Source: Marinomonas algicola (lineage in GTDB: Bacteria; Pseudomonadota; Gammaproteobacteria; Pseudomonadales; Marinomonadaceae). From it: 64,000 nucleotides of DNA. Where the stretch lies: positions 3,782,001-3,846,000 of the forward strand of contig NZ_CP061941.1 in the NCBI RefSeq assembly GCF_014805825.1. Direction: 5' to 3'. Position 1 is the first letter of the stretch, and every line of letters begins with the position of its first letter. The notes under the pieces are model-generated. The model worked only from the letters and a program-made list of their open reading frames with translations. It had not been told where the DNA came from and made no database searches. Positions 1 through 9,327 of the stretch are shown here, piece after piece. The position numbers and the translations under genes were made by a program.

Positions 1-383
1 CTTTCATAATTTGCAAATTCAGCAAGTACCGCGAGATAGCGTGCTTCCTGTTGAATATCTAAACTCAACGTTTGCTCGACTCCAGGCAACACCGGTGGCA
101 AAGTAATGACATCGATTAATGACCCAGAAAGCACTTCTCTGTCTTTGTTGTATAAGCTCAAAAAGTCAGCATTTTTAAAGGGGCCTACTTCATTTAATTG
201 GTAAACCCTTACTTTGACTGGTCGTGCTTTATCATCAGAATAAATATTAATGTCATCTGTTGGAATGACGTTGAAGTCCACTTTATAAGGCGCTAAAAAA
301 GCAGGAGGATTAGAGCTGCACGCCACTAGAATGATCGTACTTATTACCAACAAAGTGACTCTTTTTACATTAATAAAAATCAT
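1..383 (-). CDS. tssJ: T6SS outer-membrane lipoprotein TssJ (partial, 3' end beyond window)
   Basis: The reading frame begins at the ATG at 381-383 and stays open to the left edge, so only the first ~127 residues are present. The N-terminus is basic, then hydrophobic, and ends in the lipobox LVAC followed by SS at about residue 22, a signal-peptidase II site. The following residues (FNVIPTDDINI, RPVKVRVYQL, LPPVLPG) read like the beta-sandwich TssJ/VasD/SciN family. TssJ anchors the T6SS membrane complex to the outer membrane and binds TssM. Its start overlaps the stop of the fha gene as ATGA, which indicates translational coupling. TssK, TssL and TssM normally follow and are probably outside the window. 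Confidence 0.85.
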   Translation of the reverse strand, partial: MIFINVKRVTLLVISTIILVACSSNPPAFLAPYKVDFNVIPTDDINIYSDDKARPVKVRVYQLNEVGPFKNADFLSLYNKDREVLSGSLIDVITLPPVLPGVEQTLSLDIQQEARYLAVLAEFANYE

Positions 384-1360
384 TGTTTTCCTCTAAACTC
401 TTCAAATAAGATGGAATAAAACTGGCGATAATATTCCCCTTTGCTTTGTTTACGGGAGAATTGTTTTTTATACAGTTTCCAATATTTTTTATCCTTAGAA
501 CCCCAGCCAGAAATATATTCGTTAAACTCTTGTTCTAAGAAATCCGGATTCAATTCATCAAGAAACTTATTTAATGACACCTCCAAACACGCCATTAACC
601 TTTCATGGGCAATGGCGCTAGACAAGGCACTCTGCTGTTGCTCTACAATCTGTTTTAACCTTGCAACACTGTCTTGGAGTTCACTCACTTCTTGGGAATG
701 ATGAATACGCTGGATAGACTTTACCTGCGGATCGTATTCAAGTGACTCGATATCCTCTGAGCCATCAGCACGACGCCCCTTCATCACAATATCATCATCG
801 GCGTCTTCAAAAGGATCGTAGCCAAACACGTCTTTATTCAATACATTATCGGTTGAAAAGTTCGAGCTTTGATTCGGCTGATTTGAAACGCTTTCGTAAT
901 CGGATTCCGTTTGCAAAAAGCCATCATTAAAGGCGGATTTCTCTGTTTCTAAGTTTTTAATATCAAAAAGGTTCGATTCATCTTCAGAGAAAGGGGAGAC
1001 ATTAGGTACCTCCAGATCATCGTCTTTAGAGGCAAACAAAGATTCAATGTCACTCACAAGCAGAGTATAAGCACCCATTTTAATATTATCGCCATCAGAC
1101 AGTTCGTGCTTTCCCCCCTTCCCCAGAAGACGCCCATTCACAAAGACACCGTTCGTACTTCGATCAATAATCTGATAGATTTTCTTTGGTGTGAAGACAA
1201 TTTCCGCATGCACTCTGGAGAGAGAACGATCGAAATCCGGTAATTGCACCGTACAGTCAAACGAACGACCAATGGTTCCGCCAGAGTTTGGAATAGTAAT
1301 TTGTCGGCTAACCACCTGCTCATTCTCAGGTAATTCAACCAGTTGTAAACTAAGACTCAT
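380..1360 (-). CDS. fha: T6SS FHA-domain protein (Fha/TagH)
   Basis: 326 residues. An FHA phosphothreonine-binding domain covers roughly residues 25-105 and carries the hallmark motifs GGTIGRS, SRVHAEI and DRSTNGVFVNG. A long acidic, low-complexity linker follows (about 110-225). The conserved C-terminal helical region (about 240-326) is the type seen in T6SS Fha/TagH proteins. In the family, Fha is the target of the PpkA/PppA threonine-phosphorylation switch that triggers assembly; no kinase or phosphatase gene lies in this window. It follows the binding-protein gene by 23 bp and overlaps tssJ by 3 bp, so it belongs to the T6SS directon. The family call is firm. Post-translational control here is inferred from the family. 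Confidence 0.88.
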   Translation of the reverse strand: MSLSLQLVELPENEQVVSRQITIPNSGGTIGRSFDCTVQLPDFDRSLSRVHAEIVFTPKKIYQIIDRSTNGVFVNGRLLGKGGKHELSDGDNIKMGAYTLLVSDIESLFASKDDDLEVPNVSPFSEDESNLFDIKNLETEKSAFNDGFLQTESDYESVSNQPNQSSNFSTDNVLNKDVFGYDPFEDADDDIVMKGRRADGSEDIESLEYDPQVKSIQRIHHSQEVSELQDSVARLKQIVEQQQSALSSAIAHERLMACLEVSLNKFLDELNPDFLEQEFNEYISGWGSKDKKYWKLYKKQFSRKQSKGEYYRQFYSILFEEFRGKQ

Positions 1361-1383
1361 AATTTACTCTTTACCCATAATGA

Positions 1384-2091
1384 TCAAAAACATAAGCGTA
1401 ATGATTTATTGAAACGCTTTACAAACGTTGGGTTTTGTCTAATAAACCCTTTAGAAAAATGAACGGCCAAATCTTGAGTGCCTTGCTCTATACGTTTAAA
1501 ATAGTCCATTGGAATGTTCTGTTCCTTCATAGCATGCTCAAAAACCAATTCATACTCTAGTGCTACATCCAACTCGCCTTGCAACAACATTTTTAGTAGG
1601 GCCGGTGCGTCTCTTGGTTTCTTTATGACGTTATAGCCCTGCTGCTTTAATGACAGCCATTTATTGGTATTAAATTTTGCGCCAAAACGTAGATTATATT
1701 TTGACGTTTCATCCGACATATTCGTCGTGACGTTGGGAGAAACAAATAAAGACAGTTTTTCTGAAACAACAGGCTCAGAAGGAACAGCGTAAGCGGCCCT
1801 TGATTTGCTTAAAGAGCCAGAAAAGTAACCGTGCATTTTACTCGTTTCTACCAATAACTGAGCTTTATCCCAACTCATAAACTGGATTTCATACGGCTGT
1901 CCTAAACGGCGCAGGGTACATTGTACACGCTCCACCGCAATACCACCGATATTACCTTTCTCATCGACAGACTGGTATGGTTCCCAGATCTGGGTGGCCA
2001 GATACAAGCGGTCTATCGCAAACGCCGAATTGACGCCAATGAGAGACATGGCTAATACCACTATTTTTTTAACCCATTGAGTAAAATGCAC
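1384..2091 (-). CDS. periplasmic solute-binding protein, family 3-like, inside T6SS cluster
   Basis: 235 residues with a clear Sec signal peptide (basic start, hydrophobic core, cleavage after SAFA near residue 26). The mature start (LYLATQIWEPYQSVDEKGNIGGIAVE) resembles the first lobe of family 3 solute-binding proteins (SBP_bac_3). Later segments LLKMLLQGELDVALEYE and the C-terminal helix also fit that fold. No ABC permease or ATPase is nearby. The gene lies between clpV (12 bp gap) and fha (23 bp gap), so it is probably co-transcribed with the apparatus. In the family such proteins bind amino acids or act as periplasmic sensors. A role in secretion control is only inferred. Alternatives are a co-opted stray binding protein or an unrelated two-lobed enzyme. 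Confidence 0.65.
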   Translation of the reverse strand: MHFTQWVKKIVVLAMSLIGVNSAFAIDRLYLATQIWEPYQSVDEKGNIGGIAVERVQCTLRRLGQPYEIQFMSWDKAQLLVETSKMHGYFSGSLSKSRAAYAVPSEPVVSEKLSLFVSPNVTTNMSDETSKYNLRFGAKFNTNKWLSLKQQGYNVIKKPRDAPALLKMLLQGELDVALEYELVFEHAMKEQNIPMDYFKRIEQGTQDLAVHFSKGFIRQNPTFVKRFNKSLRLCF

Positions 2092-2103
2092 AATATTCCT
2101 CGT

Positions 2104-4713
2104 TTACGCGATGGTCAGCTGAAATTCACCCGTTGAAGAGACGGTTACGTTTACCTGAGTGATTGTTAGCCCCTCACTTAGGCGCTGAATACATTCTTCG
2201 GCTAACTTAGGCATCAAAGCACGATTAATGATCTGTTCAATAGCACGGCCGCCTGTTGTTGGATCGGTATTACGAGAGACGATAAATTCAATAAAAGTAT
2301 CGTCCCATGTAAAAGTAGCTTTGTATTTTTCAGCCAGTTTTTTAGCAATACGATTCAAACTAATCACAGAGATTTTAGCTAATTCTTCAGAATTTAGCGG
2401 GTAATAAGGAACAATCGTCGTTCGTCCTAAGAAAGCCGGCTTAAAGAACGTTTGCAGTGCGGGTCGAATGCGTTCAACCAATTCTTGATTTTCAGGACGC
2501 TCATTCGTTTCTTCACAAATATCACAAATGGCTTGATCGGCTGCGTTTGAAGTCATGATTATAATGGTATTTTTAAAGTCGACTGTTCGACCTTCGCTAT
2601 CTTTAATATGACCTTTATCGAATATCTGATAGAACAAATCATGCACACCTGGGTGGGCTTTTTCCATCTCATCCAATAACAGTACAGAGTACGGGTTACG
2701 TCTGATGGCTTCGGTCAACACGCCCCCTTCACCAAAGCCAACATAACCTGCAGGTGAGCCTAATAGCATTGAAATTTTGTGTTCTTCTTTAAACTCAGTC
2801 ATATTGATAATGGTTAAGTTATCACCACCACCAAAGACTTGATCGGCCAATGCCATGGCCGTTTCCGTTTTACCGACGCCACTTGGGCCACACATTAAGA
2901 AGACCCCCACTGGTTTACGGTTATCCGTCAGTCCAGCTCTAGAAATTCGAATGCTTTTCGCCAATTCACTAATCGCCGTCTCTTGTCCGATAACGCGATT
3001 GTGTAAGGATTCCTCTAACGTTAGGAGCGCAGCGACTTCTTCTTTCACCATACTGCCTGCCGGAATACCAGTCCAGCTTGAAATAACGGCCGCAATAACA
3101 CTTTCATCAACCATTGGGTAGACTAATGGTGTGTCTTCTTGAACGTCATCTAACTGATGTAGCAAGTCTTGTAACTGGGTTTGTTTTTCCTGATCGACCG
3201 CATCGTTTGCTTGCTGTTCTTGAATCTCATCACTCAGCACAACAATCTGTTTAACTAATGCCAATTCTTTTTGCCATTTGTCATTTAAGGCATCAAGCTC
3301 CAACTGACGTGTAGTAATGTTGTCGACCAAAGACTGTCTATCTTGAGAGAGGTCGCTTAATACCGCATCTTCCATTTTGAACGCATCGAGTTCACTGTTT
3401 AAGTAGCGGATTTTTTGCTCTAAATATTCAACACGTTCAGGTTTCGCGCCTTGCGTTAACGCAATACGAGCACAGGCGGTATCTAAAAGGCTGATCGCTT
3501 TATCGGGTAGTTGTCGTGAAGGTAAATAGCGAATAGACAAACTCACCGCCGCATCAAGAGCGTCTTCACGAATAAACACCTTATGATGTTTTTTCAGTGA
3601 AGCTGCCACACCTCGAAGCATTTGCATTGCATCAGCGGCATCAGGTTCTTCCACTTTGACAACTTGAAAACGACGCGTCAAAGCCGGGTCTTTTTCAAAG
3701 TATTTTTTATACTCAGCCCAAGTCGTCGCCGCGATGGACTTGAATTCACCTCGTGCCAAAGCGGGCTTCAACAAGTTAGCTGCATCGTTTTGTCCTGCCG
3801 CACCACCCGCACCGATAAGAGTATGGGCTTCATCGATAAAGACAATAATAGGTGTTTCAGAGCTTTTCACTTCATTAATAACGTCTTTCAACCGGTTTTC
3901 AAATTCCCCCTTAATGCTTGCGCCAGCCTGCAAAAGTCCTAAATCTAACGAATGTATTTCCACACCCTGTATAATCGGCGGAACTTCACCACTGGCAATG
4001 CGTAAAGCCAACCCTTCAACCACGGCCGTTTTACCCACCCCAGGCTCTCCGACTAATATCGGGTTGTTTTGACGTTTGCGGCATAAAATATCAATGGCCA
4101 AACGTACTTCCGCATTACGACCTGAAATAGGGTCTATTTTACCATCACGTGCTTGTTGCGTTAGATTAACGGTGTACTTATCAAGAGCACCTCCAGCAGA
4201 AGGCGTCACGTCGTTAGACGCTTGTTCGCCTGTCGAAGAACTCGTGGTTGGCTGTTTTAACTGACCAATCTTACTATTCAACGCTTCGATTGAAATGGAC
4301 TGCAGACTATTGAGTTTAAGTTTTTGAATGCCAAATGCATCCGTTTGCAAGAGTGTTAACAATAAGTGTAAACATTGAATCCGGCTGTGCCCGAAATTCA
4401 CCGATGCTTGCACCCAAGACTCTTCCATTAACTCACTTAATGCGCCACTAATTGTTGGCTGACCACTGGCACCTTTTGGCAAACGCTCAATGCGATTTGA
4501 GAGTTCGCCTACGAGAGTCGTTACGTCAACACTTTGACTCTTGAGAAATGAGCTAAAGTCTGGATCATTCAAGGCAATAACTTGCAATAACCAATGTTCA
4601 ACTTCAATTGAGCTAACGGTTTGAGACATCGCGTCGCCCGCGGCCTGCTCCAGTGCATCTCTTAAGCTTGAATCTAACTTACCTACTAAATTTCCCAATT
4701 TTACGTATGACAT
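2104..4713 (-). CDS. clpV: T6SS sheath-recycling AAA+ ATPase ClpV (TssH)
   Basis: 869 residues, the usual length for ClpV. An N-terminal Clp repeat domain (about 1-150) is followed by AAA-1 with Walker A GEPGVGKT at about 221-228 and Walker B VFIDEAH. A coiled-coil middle domain (about 410-530, rich in E, Q and L) precedes AAA-2 with Walker A GPSGVGKT at about 609-616 and Walker B LLLDEMEKAHP. ClpV disassembles the contracted TssB/TssC sheath in the cytoplasm. The gene sits 14 bp after tssG and 12 bp before the binding-protein gene. General ClpB is less likely because of the position within tss genes and the ClpV-type N-terminus (LVGKLDSSLRDALEQAA). Confidence 0.95.
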   Translation of the reverse strand: MSYVKLGNLVGKLDSSLRDALEQAAGDAMSQTVSSIEVEHWLLQVIALNDPDFSSFLKSQSVDVTTLVGELSNRIERLPKGASGQPTISGALSELMEESWVQASVNFGHSRIQCLHLLLTLLQTDAFGIQKLKLNSLQSISIEALNSKIGQLKQPTTSSSTGEQASNDVTPSAGGALDKYTVNLTQQARDGKIDPISGRNAEVRLAIDILCRKRQNNPILVGEPGVGKTAVVEGLALRIASGEVPPIIQGVEIHSLDLGLLQAGASIKGEFENRLKDVINEVKSSETPIIVFIDEAHTLIGAGGAAGQNDAANLLKPALARGEFKSIAATTWAEYKKYFEKDPALTRRFQVVKVEEPDAADAMQMLRGVAASLKKHHKVFIREDALDAAVSLSIRYLPSRQLPDKAISLLDTACARIALTQGAKPERVEYLEQKIRYLNSELDAFKMEDAVLSDLSQDRQSLVDNITTRQLELDALNDKWQKELALVKQIVVLSDEIQEQQANDAVDQEKQTQLQDLLHQLDDVQEDTPLVYPMVDESVIAAVISSWTGIPAGSMVKEEVAALLTLEESLHNRVIGQETAISELAKSIRISRAGLTDNRKPVGVFLMCGPSGVGKTETAMALADQVFGGGDNLTIINMTEFKEEHKISMLLGSPAGYVGFGEGGVLTEAIRRNPYSVLLLDEMEKAHPGVHDLFYQIFDKGHIKDSEGRTVDFKNTIIIMTSNAADQAICDICEETNERPENQELVERIRPALQTFFKPAFLGRTTIVPYYPLNSEELAKISVISLNRIAKKLAEKYKATFTWDDTFIEFIVSRNTDPTTGGRAIEQIINRALMPKLAEECIQRLSEGLTITQVNVTVSSTGEFQLTIA

Positions 4714-4727
4714 AATAATCTCTCTGG

Positions 4728-5681
4728 TTACAGTAGAATTTTACGATATTCGTTTTGCTTTCTTTCAGGGGACAGACAATTTGCCTCTCCAAGCCTGAAC
4801 CCGAGGTTACTCGAGGAAATAATTGGAGCATCGATGTACGCTCTTTTTACAAACAAATAAATTTTCACATCAACGACTTCCCTTAGATAAGCAGAGACCA
4901 GTTGACGAAAAGTCGCAGAAAAATGCGAATTCATAAGCAGGCTTAAATACTCTTTTCTACTTTTAGGCTGAATTCTAATTTCTAAAGCTTGATACAGTTG
5001 AGCGCCTTGTTTACCTAATAATAATCCTCCACCTAGTTGATTATTGCGACCTAACCTCTTCCCTAAATGACTCAAGCTTTGTGCCGGCATTCTATAAGTC
5101 GTACTGCCAATCACCCTCGAATCAACATCTACTTTAAAGTATTCACACAGCAGTTGATTCAACCCTTGAAGAGACCGGGTCTTCAACCCGAGAAGAAAGC
5201 TAAAGCGTAAAAAGCTCGAGTCTGTTTGATCTAAAAGACTGTTTGGCAAAGCGTATAACTGAGAAAGTGCTGTTTTCTGACTTAATCGCGTTAATGTTTT
5301 TCCTAATACAGCTTCTTGCTCTTCTCTTAATAATGCGTTTCTAGCCGTTAGTCCATTGGATAAAAGTTCAAAATATCGTTGATTAAACACATCTAAAAAA
5401 GACTGCAAAGATGAACTTTCATCGTGTAAGCTTCGCAACAATTCATGGTAAATGTAATCAGGAATAATACCTCGACAACCAGAAAGCGCTTCTAATCCCA
5501 CAGTCACCTTGATGTTATGGGGTGCATTTTCAATCGCGACCACATCCGCATTATCACCTACAGGCATAGGGTCTGGATGGTATTCAATTCTTTTTGAAAG
5601 CGAGATTTGACGCAATAACCTAATGACCTGAACAAACTCAAACTGTTGTGCATTACAAGATAAAGTGTCCATTAGAGACAT
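4728..5681 (-). CDS. tssG: T6SS baseplate protein TssG
   Basis: 317 residues. The N-terminal pattern (FEFVQVIRLLRQI, then an isoleucine- and proline-containing core with GLEALSGCRGIIPDYIYHELL) and the late segment GNLGKRLG-like (LSHLGKRLGRNNQLGGGLLLG) match the TssG/ImpH/VasB family. TssG forms the baseplate wedge with TssE, TssF and TssK in the cytoplasm. Its start overlaps the tssF stop by 10 bp, typical of coupled baseplate genes. The protein is near the lower end of TssG lengths but shows no internal break. Confidence 0.9.
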   Translation of the reverse strand: MSLMDTLSCNAQQFEFVQVIRLLRQISLSKRIEYHPDPMPVGDNADVVAIENAPHNIKVTVGLEALSGCRGIIPDYIYHELLRSLHDESSSLQSFLDVFNQRYFELLSNGLTARNALLREEQEAVLGKTLTRLSQKTALSQLYALPNSLLDQTDSSFLRFSFLLGLKTRSLQGLNQLLCEYFKVDVDSRVIGSTTYRMPAQSLSHLGKRLGRNNQLGGGLLLGKQGAQLYQALEIRIQPKSRKEYLSLLMNSHFSATFRQLVSAYLREVVDVKIYLFVKRAYIDAPIISSSNLGFRLGEANCLSPERKQNEYRKILL

Positions 5682-7450
5682 AATTGGCTCCCATGGGTTT
5701 TCTGAAATTCAATACTGGCTTTATCATTGCCAAAACGCGTCAGTCGTAGTTGGATAAAACGATCAAAGCTACAAAATTGCTTTAGGTATAAATTAAGAAC
5801 TTCACCGAGTACAGCAATGTTGCCGGATAACATGCTGTCATCAAGCATAATTTCGACAACGGTACCCGATGCAAAAATGGACTGCTGATGAAGACTCATT
5901 GGCGCTACGGTATGCAAGTAAGATACTTGTTTAATAGCGTCAGCTTGAGGGCACAGCCTTTCAGGTGAGCACATTCGTAACGATTCTTGCAGAACCTTTA
6001 TTGGATTATCCGATTGAGTTAGGCTGGAAAAATTCGCGTTTAATAGTGCAATAAACCGCCAATTTAATTGATTATCTAAATTAGGGTATTGTGGTGCTGT
6101 TGGCGTATTTAACAGCACTAATTCGCCAGGTAACTCAATGGATTCGAGCAATTCTATTGGATGGTTTGTCGATAACAAACACGGCAAACGTCCATTGCAA
6201 GCTTTTAACTGCATAGACAGTAGAACGCTATTTTGCGTTTGCGACGAATTTAAATAACTAAGAGATAACGACACCTTGCGCTGCCCCTTTTCATTCCAGG
6301 TTTGACGCGTTTGCCACTGTGCTTGAGAAGCATCAAACCAATATCCGCCTTCATAAAGAGGGCTTAGCTCTATTTCTCCAGTCGGCAAGACTTCATAGAC
6401 TTTTTCTACCGAGACGACGGTCGTTTCATTTGTCGACTCGAGACCTGCGATAACTGGCACCGCTAATTGAGAAAAATTATAGGTTATCGGCTCCCCACGA
6501 CATTCAAATAAGTTGATTGCAGGAACCGTATTTAAACTAAAAACCCGTCGATCAAATAAACGTAAATATTCAACGGGCAATTGTTTAATAAAAAAGTTAA
6601 TGATTAAAGATCCGCTAGAGAAAGAAGCAAGCTCTTTACCAAGGTTTGCTATTCTGAAATAGGCGGCTTTATCAGGGTAAATAAAATAATCACGCAATAA
6701 ATCAAAGCCACTTATATGGTTCCCGTATTTTGGCAACCATTGAAAGCTGGCATCAGAAATACGTGACATTAGCCGTGTGGGAGAAATTTCGATTTGTTCA
6801 CCGTCCGGAGAAACGATTGAGATGACTTCTGTATTCAATAAAAGAAGATCAATTAATCCTTTTGAATTGTTTTCAAAACCACGAACGTAAAAATCAAAAT
6901 GCTTAAGATTCAATTGATTAAAAAGCATCTCTGGTGACACTGATGAAAGTTCTATTTGAATAACCGAATCCGCCTGCTTCAAATTATTGGGCGTCAAAAA
7001 ATTAAACGGGGCGGATTCTGCTCGAATGTGTTGAATGTAGTAAGGGTCAATTTGCAAATCAGAGACAGTCGAAAATAGACATTCTTCACCCCCTTTCAGC
7101 TCAGCCGAAAGTTGAGCTCCTTTTGGAAGAAAAACAGACTCAGCCAATTTTTCCAGGTCTTCATTCAGTGTGACAGGCGCATAACTCGGTGAGGTCTGCA
7201 AATAACCTGGATATAAGATATTAAACAAATCCTGCAAGAGCTCAGGTAGCTGTTCATCAAATTTTTTTTCGGTTTTCGCGGTTAACAAAGCCATGCCATC
7301 GATTAAACGACTAATATTAGGGTCTTCATTACTGCTTTGATTCAGCTTCAATGAATTCGCTTGTTCAGGATTAGACCGTGAAAACTCAGTTAAGGACTTC
7401 CGAACGTAAGCTAATTCTCTTTCAAAATACCGCATTAATTGATCAGACAA
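5672..7450 (-). CDS. tssF: T6SS baseplate protein TssF
   Basis: 592 residues, as expected for TssF/ImpG/VasA. The N-terminus MRYFERELAYVRKSLTEFS, the region RLIDGMALLTAKTEKKFDEQLPEL, and YLQTSPSYAPV with the PKGAQL motif around residues 115-125 are family signatures. TssF pairs with TssG to form the baseplate wedge. It overlaps tssE by 8 bp upstream and tssG by 10 bp downstream, so the three baseplate genes are probably translated together. Confidence 0.95.
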   Translation of the reverse strand: MSDQLMRYFERELAYVRKSLTEFSRSNPEQANSLKLNQSSNEDPNISRLIDGMALLTAKTEKKFDEQLPELLQDLFNILYPGYLQTSPSYAPVTLNEDLEKLAESVFLPKGAQLSAELKGGEECLFSTVSDLQIDPYYIQHIRAESAPFNFLTPNNLKQADSVIQIELSSVSPEMLFNQLNLKHFDFYVRGFENNSKGLIDLLLLNTEVISIVSPDGEQIEISPTRLMSRISDASFQWLPKYGNHISGFDLLRDYFIYPDKAAYFRIANLGKELASFSSGSLIINFFIKQLPVEYLRLFDRRVFSLNTVPAINLFECRGEPITYNFSQLAVPVIAGLESTNETTVVSVEKVYEVLPTGEIELSPLYEGGYWFDASQAQWQTRQTWNEKGQRKVSLSLSYLNSSQTQNSVLLSMQLKACNGRLPCLLSTNHPIELLESIELPGELVLLNTPTAPQYPNLDNQLNWRFIALLNANFSSLTQSDNPIKVLQESLRMCSPERLCPQADAIKQVSYLHTVAPMSLHQQSIFASGTVVEIMLDDSMLSGNIAVLGEVLNLYLKQFCSFDRFIQLRLTRFGNDKASIEFQKTHGSQLCL

Positions 7451-7865
7451 CTTCTTGACCCTCTAGGTTCGCCACTTGATCTGACAAACTTATATTCGAA
7501 TCAAATAGAAACACATGGTTTCCATTCGCTGTTTTTACTTTCGCCATTAGAGAAAAACAAATGACGTTTTTTAAAGGGTCACTTTCCTCAACAAAAACAC
7601 TCACCTCACTCAGTCGAGGTTCAAATGAACGAACCCAAGACTCAACTGAACGCGCGAACTGGTCTTTATCCATTTGACTGGAAATACTGTAAGAACTGTC
7701 TAATCCAAAACGAATGTTAGACGCTTCAACCTCTTTAAACCCTTTGGCGAAAGTCATCATTGGCGCTTCTGAGTTCAATAAGGTGCTCAACTGATAGCGA
7801 ATAGATTCAAGAACATCATCGCCACGGCTTTGTTCGTCTCGCAAAAAAGCGTTCCAAAAGATCAC
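7443..7865 (-). CDS. tssE: T6SS baseplate protein TssE (gp25-like)
   Basis: 140 residues. The N-terminal segment with LESIRYQLSTLLNSEAP and the central FGLDSS region correspond to the gp25/lysozyme-like baseplate family that includes TssE/HsiF/ImpF. The EPRL motif (SFEPRLSEVSVFVEE, about 86-100) is the conserved gp25 signature. TssE nucleates sheath polymerisation at the baseplate. It overlaps the upstream tssC-like gene by 4 bp and tssF by 8 bp. Confidence 0.88.
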   Translation of the reverse strand: MIFWNAFLRDEQSRGDDVLESIRYQLSTLLNSEAPMMTFAKGFKEVEASNIRFGLDSSYSISSQMDKDQFARSVESWVRSFEPRLSEVSVFVEESDPLKNVICFSLMAKVKTANGNHVFLFDSNISLSDQVANLEGQEVV

Positions 7866-9289
7866 ACTAATGCCCCACTGGACCGACTTGAATCACTACC
7901 TAAGTCTGTTGAGAGCATCATTTCCCCACAAACATGATCAAATTGATACTGAGGCTGAATCAATACATCACAAGAATATCGGCCTTTTTCTCCTTCTATT
8001 TCTTTTACTGTCACTGACCCTTTGCTAAGAGGGTATCTCGCTAAAGTGGCTTCATCGGCACTGGATAAATTACTTGAGTATCGGTCTAACCAGCGATTTA
8101 AATACTGCTCACATTCTTGTGCTGTTTGGAAATTACCGATCATTCCACGAATTTGAACTTTCAGATAATGGGCTATTCGACAAACCATTAACGTTGTTTG
8201 CAACTGAGCCATTACCATGTCGCTCTCTTCTGTTCCAGTTTTCCAGACAGAGTTATTCCCTCTGAAAAAATATTTATCCGTCATCACACTATGACAAAGC
8301 GGAATAAAGCCTTGCTCGGCATAAAACACGCCCATACTCGTGATGAATCTCACATCGGGGGTCGGAGTCAAGGTACTAAAAGAACCTATGTTATTTTTGG
8401 GTACATTAACCAAAGCACCTGAATATTGGTCCTGCCAACGAGACTTCATAAAACCAAACCAATTAATTCGATTAAATTCTCTCATTGTAATACTGGCAAA
8501 TAGAAAGGCGGCACTTCCCCACAAGCCTTTTTCGGATTTAAGAGATTCATCAAATAGAAACGTTTTAGACGATTCTTTTGTATAACGATCTCTTAACTTA
8601 ACCCGAGGCATTGCCATACCAAGATAACGAGCTTCAGGTAAGCCCCTTAAACGCTGCCAGGATGTAAATTCTGAACCCGATAAAATTTTCTCAACTCGTC
8701 TTGTATCGGATAACCAATCCGCTCCTTTCTCTCCAAAAAAGTCATCCGCAGGAGAAAAGATAAAGGGACATAAACATAGATCGCCCAATCCAGCTAATAG
8801 TTCAAGCGTATAAATATCATCGTAATCTTGATCAAGACTAAATGTCACCGCGTGGTCAACCAACAACATACCGAAAGGTTGGCCGCCCGATGTATTCAGC
8901 TCTCGATTACCAACCAAATTATACAAAAGCGTCCGTCGCAGAGAGATGGAGTTATTCATATTCTGGGATAGCGCTTCCCATGTTAAGTCCAAAATTCGAA
9001 CTTTCACTTTATTGCCGTTTATCGGTAGATAGGCTAAAGAATACACGCCATTCCAAGTGGCTTCTAAAGACTGAAAGTCTGGGTGATGAATGATTTTTGA
9101 GACTTGTTGGGAGAGCTCTGCGTCAATCTTTGCGATCAAGTAATTTATCGACGCGATAAACGTACTTGCATTCGTTAACATGTCTTCGTTAAGTTCCGCT
9201 AGACAAGCCAGCGCACAAACTAGGTAGTCATCTTGATCTGAATCGAGTTGATTAAACTCATTTTGCAAAGACTCTTTAAACATTGTCAT
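7862..9289 (-). CDS. tssC2: second T6SS sheath large-subunit paralogue (TssC/EvpB family, ImpD-like)
   Basis: 475 residues, homologous over its length to the adjacent tssC1. Shared features are an N-terminal helical region, a LEATWNGVYSL segment where tssC1 has RLEGSWRGLGKLV, GGQPFGMLLVDH where tssC1 has GGEPYGLLVGD, and RIAHYLKVQIRGMIG where tssC1 has RIAHYLKVMGRDMLG. The paralogue is more diverged, and its C-terminus is shorter in the sheath-handshake region and ends in a serine-rich tail. Tandem TssC copies (ImpC/ImpD) are known in several proteobacterial T6SS loci. It lies 38 bp after tssC1 and overlaps tssE by 4 bp. Its role is open: a sheath variant, a baseplate-proximal ring or an accessory sheath factor. 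Confidence 0.85.
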   Translation of the reverse strand: MTMFKESLQNEFNQLDSDQDDYLVCALACLAELNEDMLTNASTFIASINYLIAKIDAELSQQVSKIIHHPDFQSLEATWNGVYSLAYLPINGNKVKVRILDLTWEALSQNMNNSISLRRTLLYNLVGNRELNTSGGQPFGMLLVDHAVTFSLDQDYDDIYTLELLAGLGDLCLCPFIFSPADDFFGEKGADWLSDTRRVEKILSGSEFTSWQRLRGLPEARYLGMAMPRVKLRDRYTKESSKTFLFDESLKSEKGLWGSAAFLFASITMREFNRINWFGFMKSRWQDQYSGALVNVPKNNIGSFSTLTPTPDVRFITSMGVFYAEQGFIPLCHSVMTDKYFFRGNNSVWKTGTEESDMVMAQLQTTLMVCRIAHYLKVQIRGMIGNFQTAQECEQYLNRWLDRYSSNLSSADEATLARYPLSKGSVTVKEIEGEKGRYSCDVLIQPQYQFDHVCGEMMLSTDLGSDSSRSSGALV

Positions 9290-9327
9290 TCACACCCAAA
9301 ACATTCAATCCAAAAGAAGCGTATAAC

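Noticed and set aside
3622..4072. 106- and 112-residue plus-strand frames opposite clpV
   Set aside because: They overlap the strongly conserved first AAA+ domain of clpV on the other strand and have no recognisable family.
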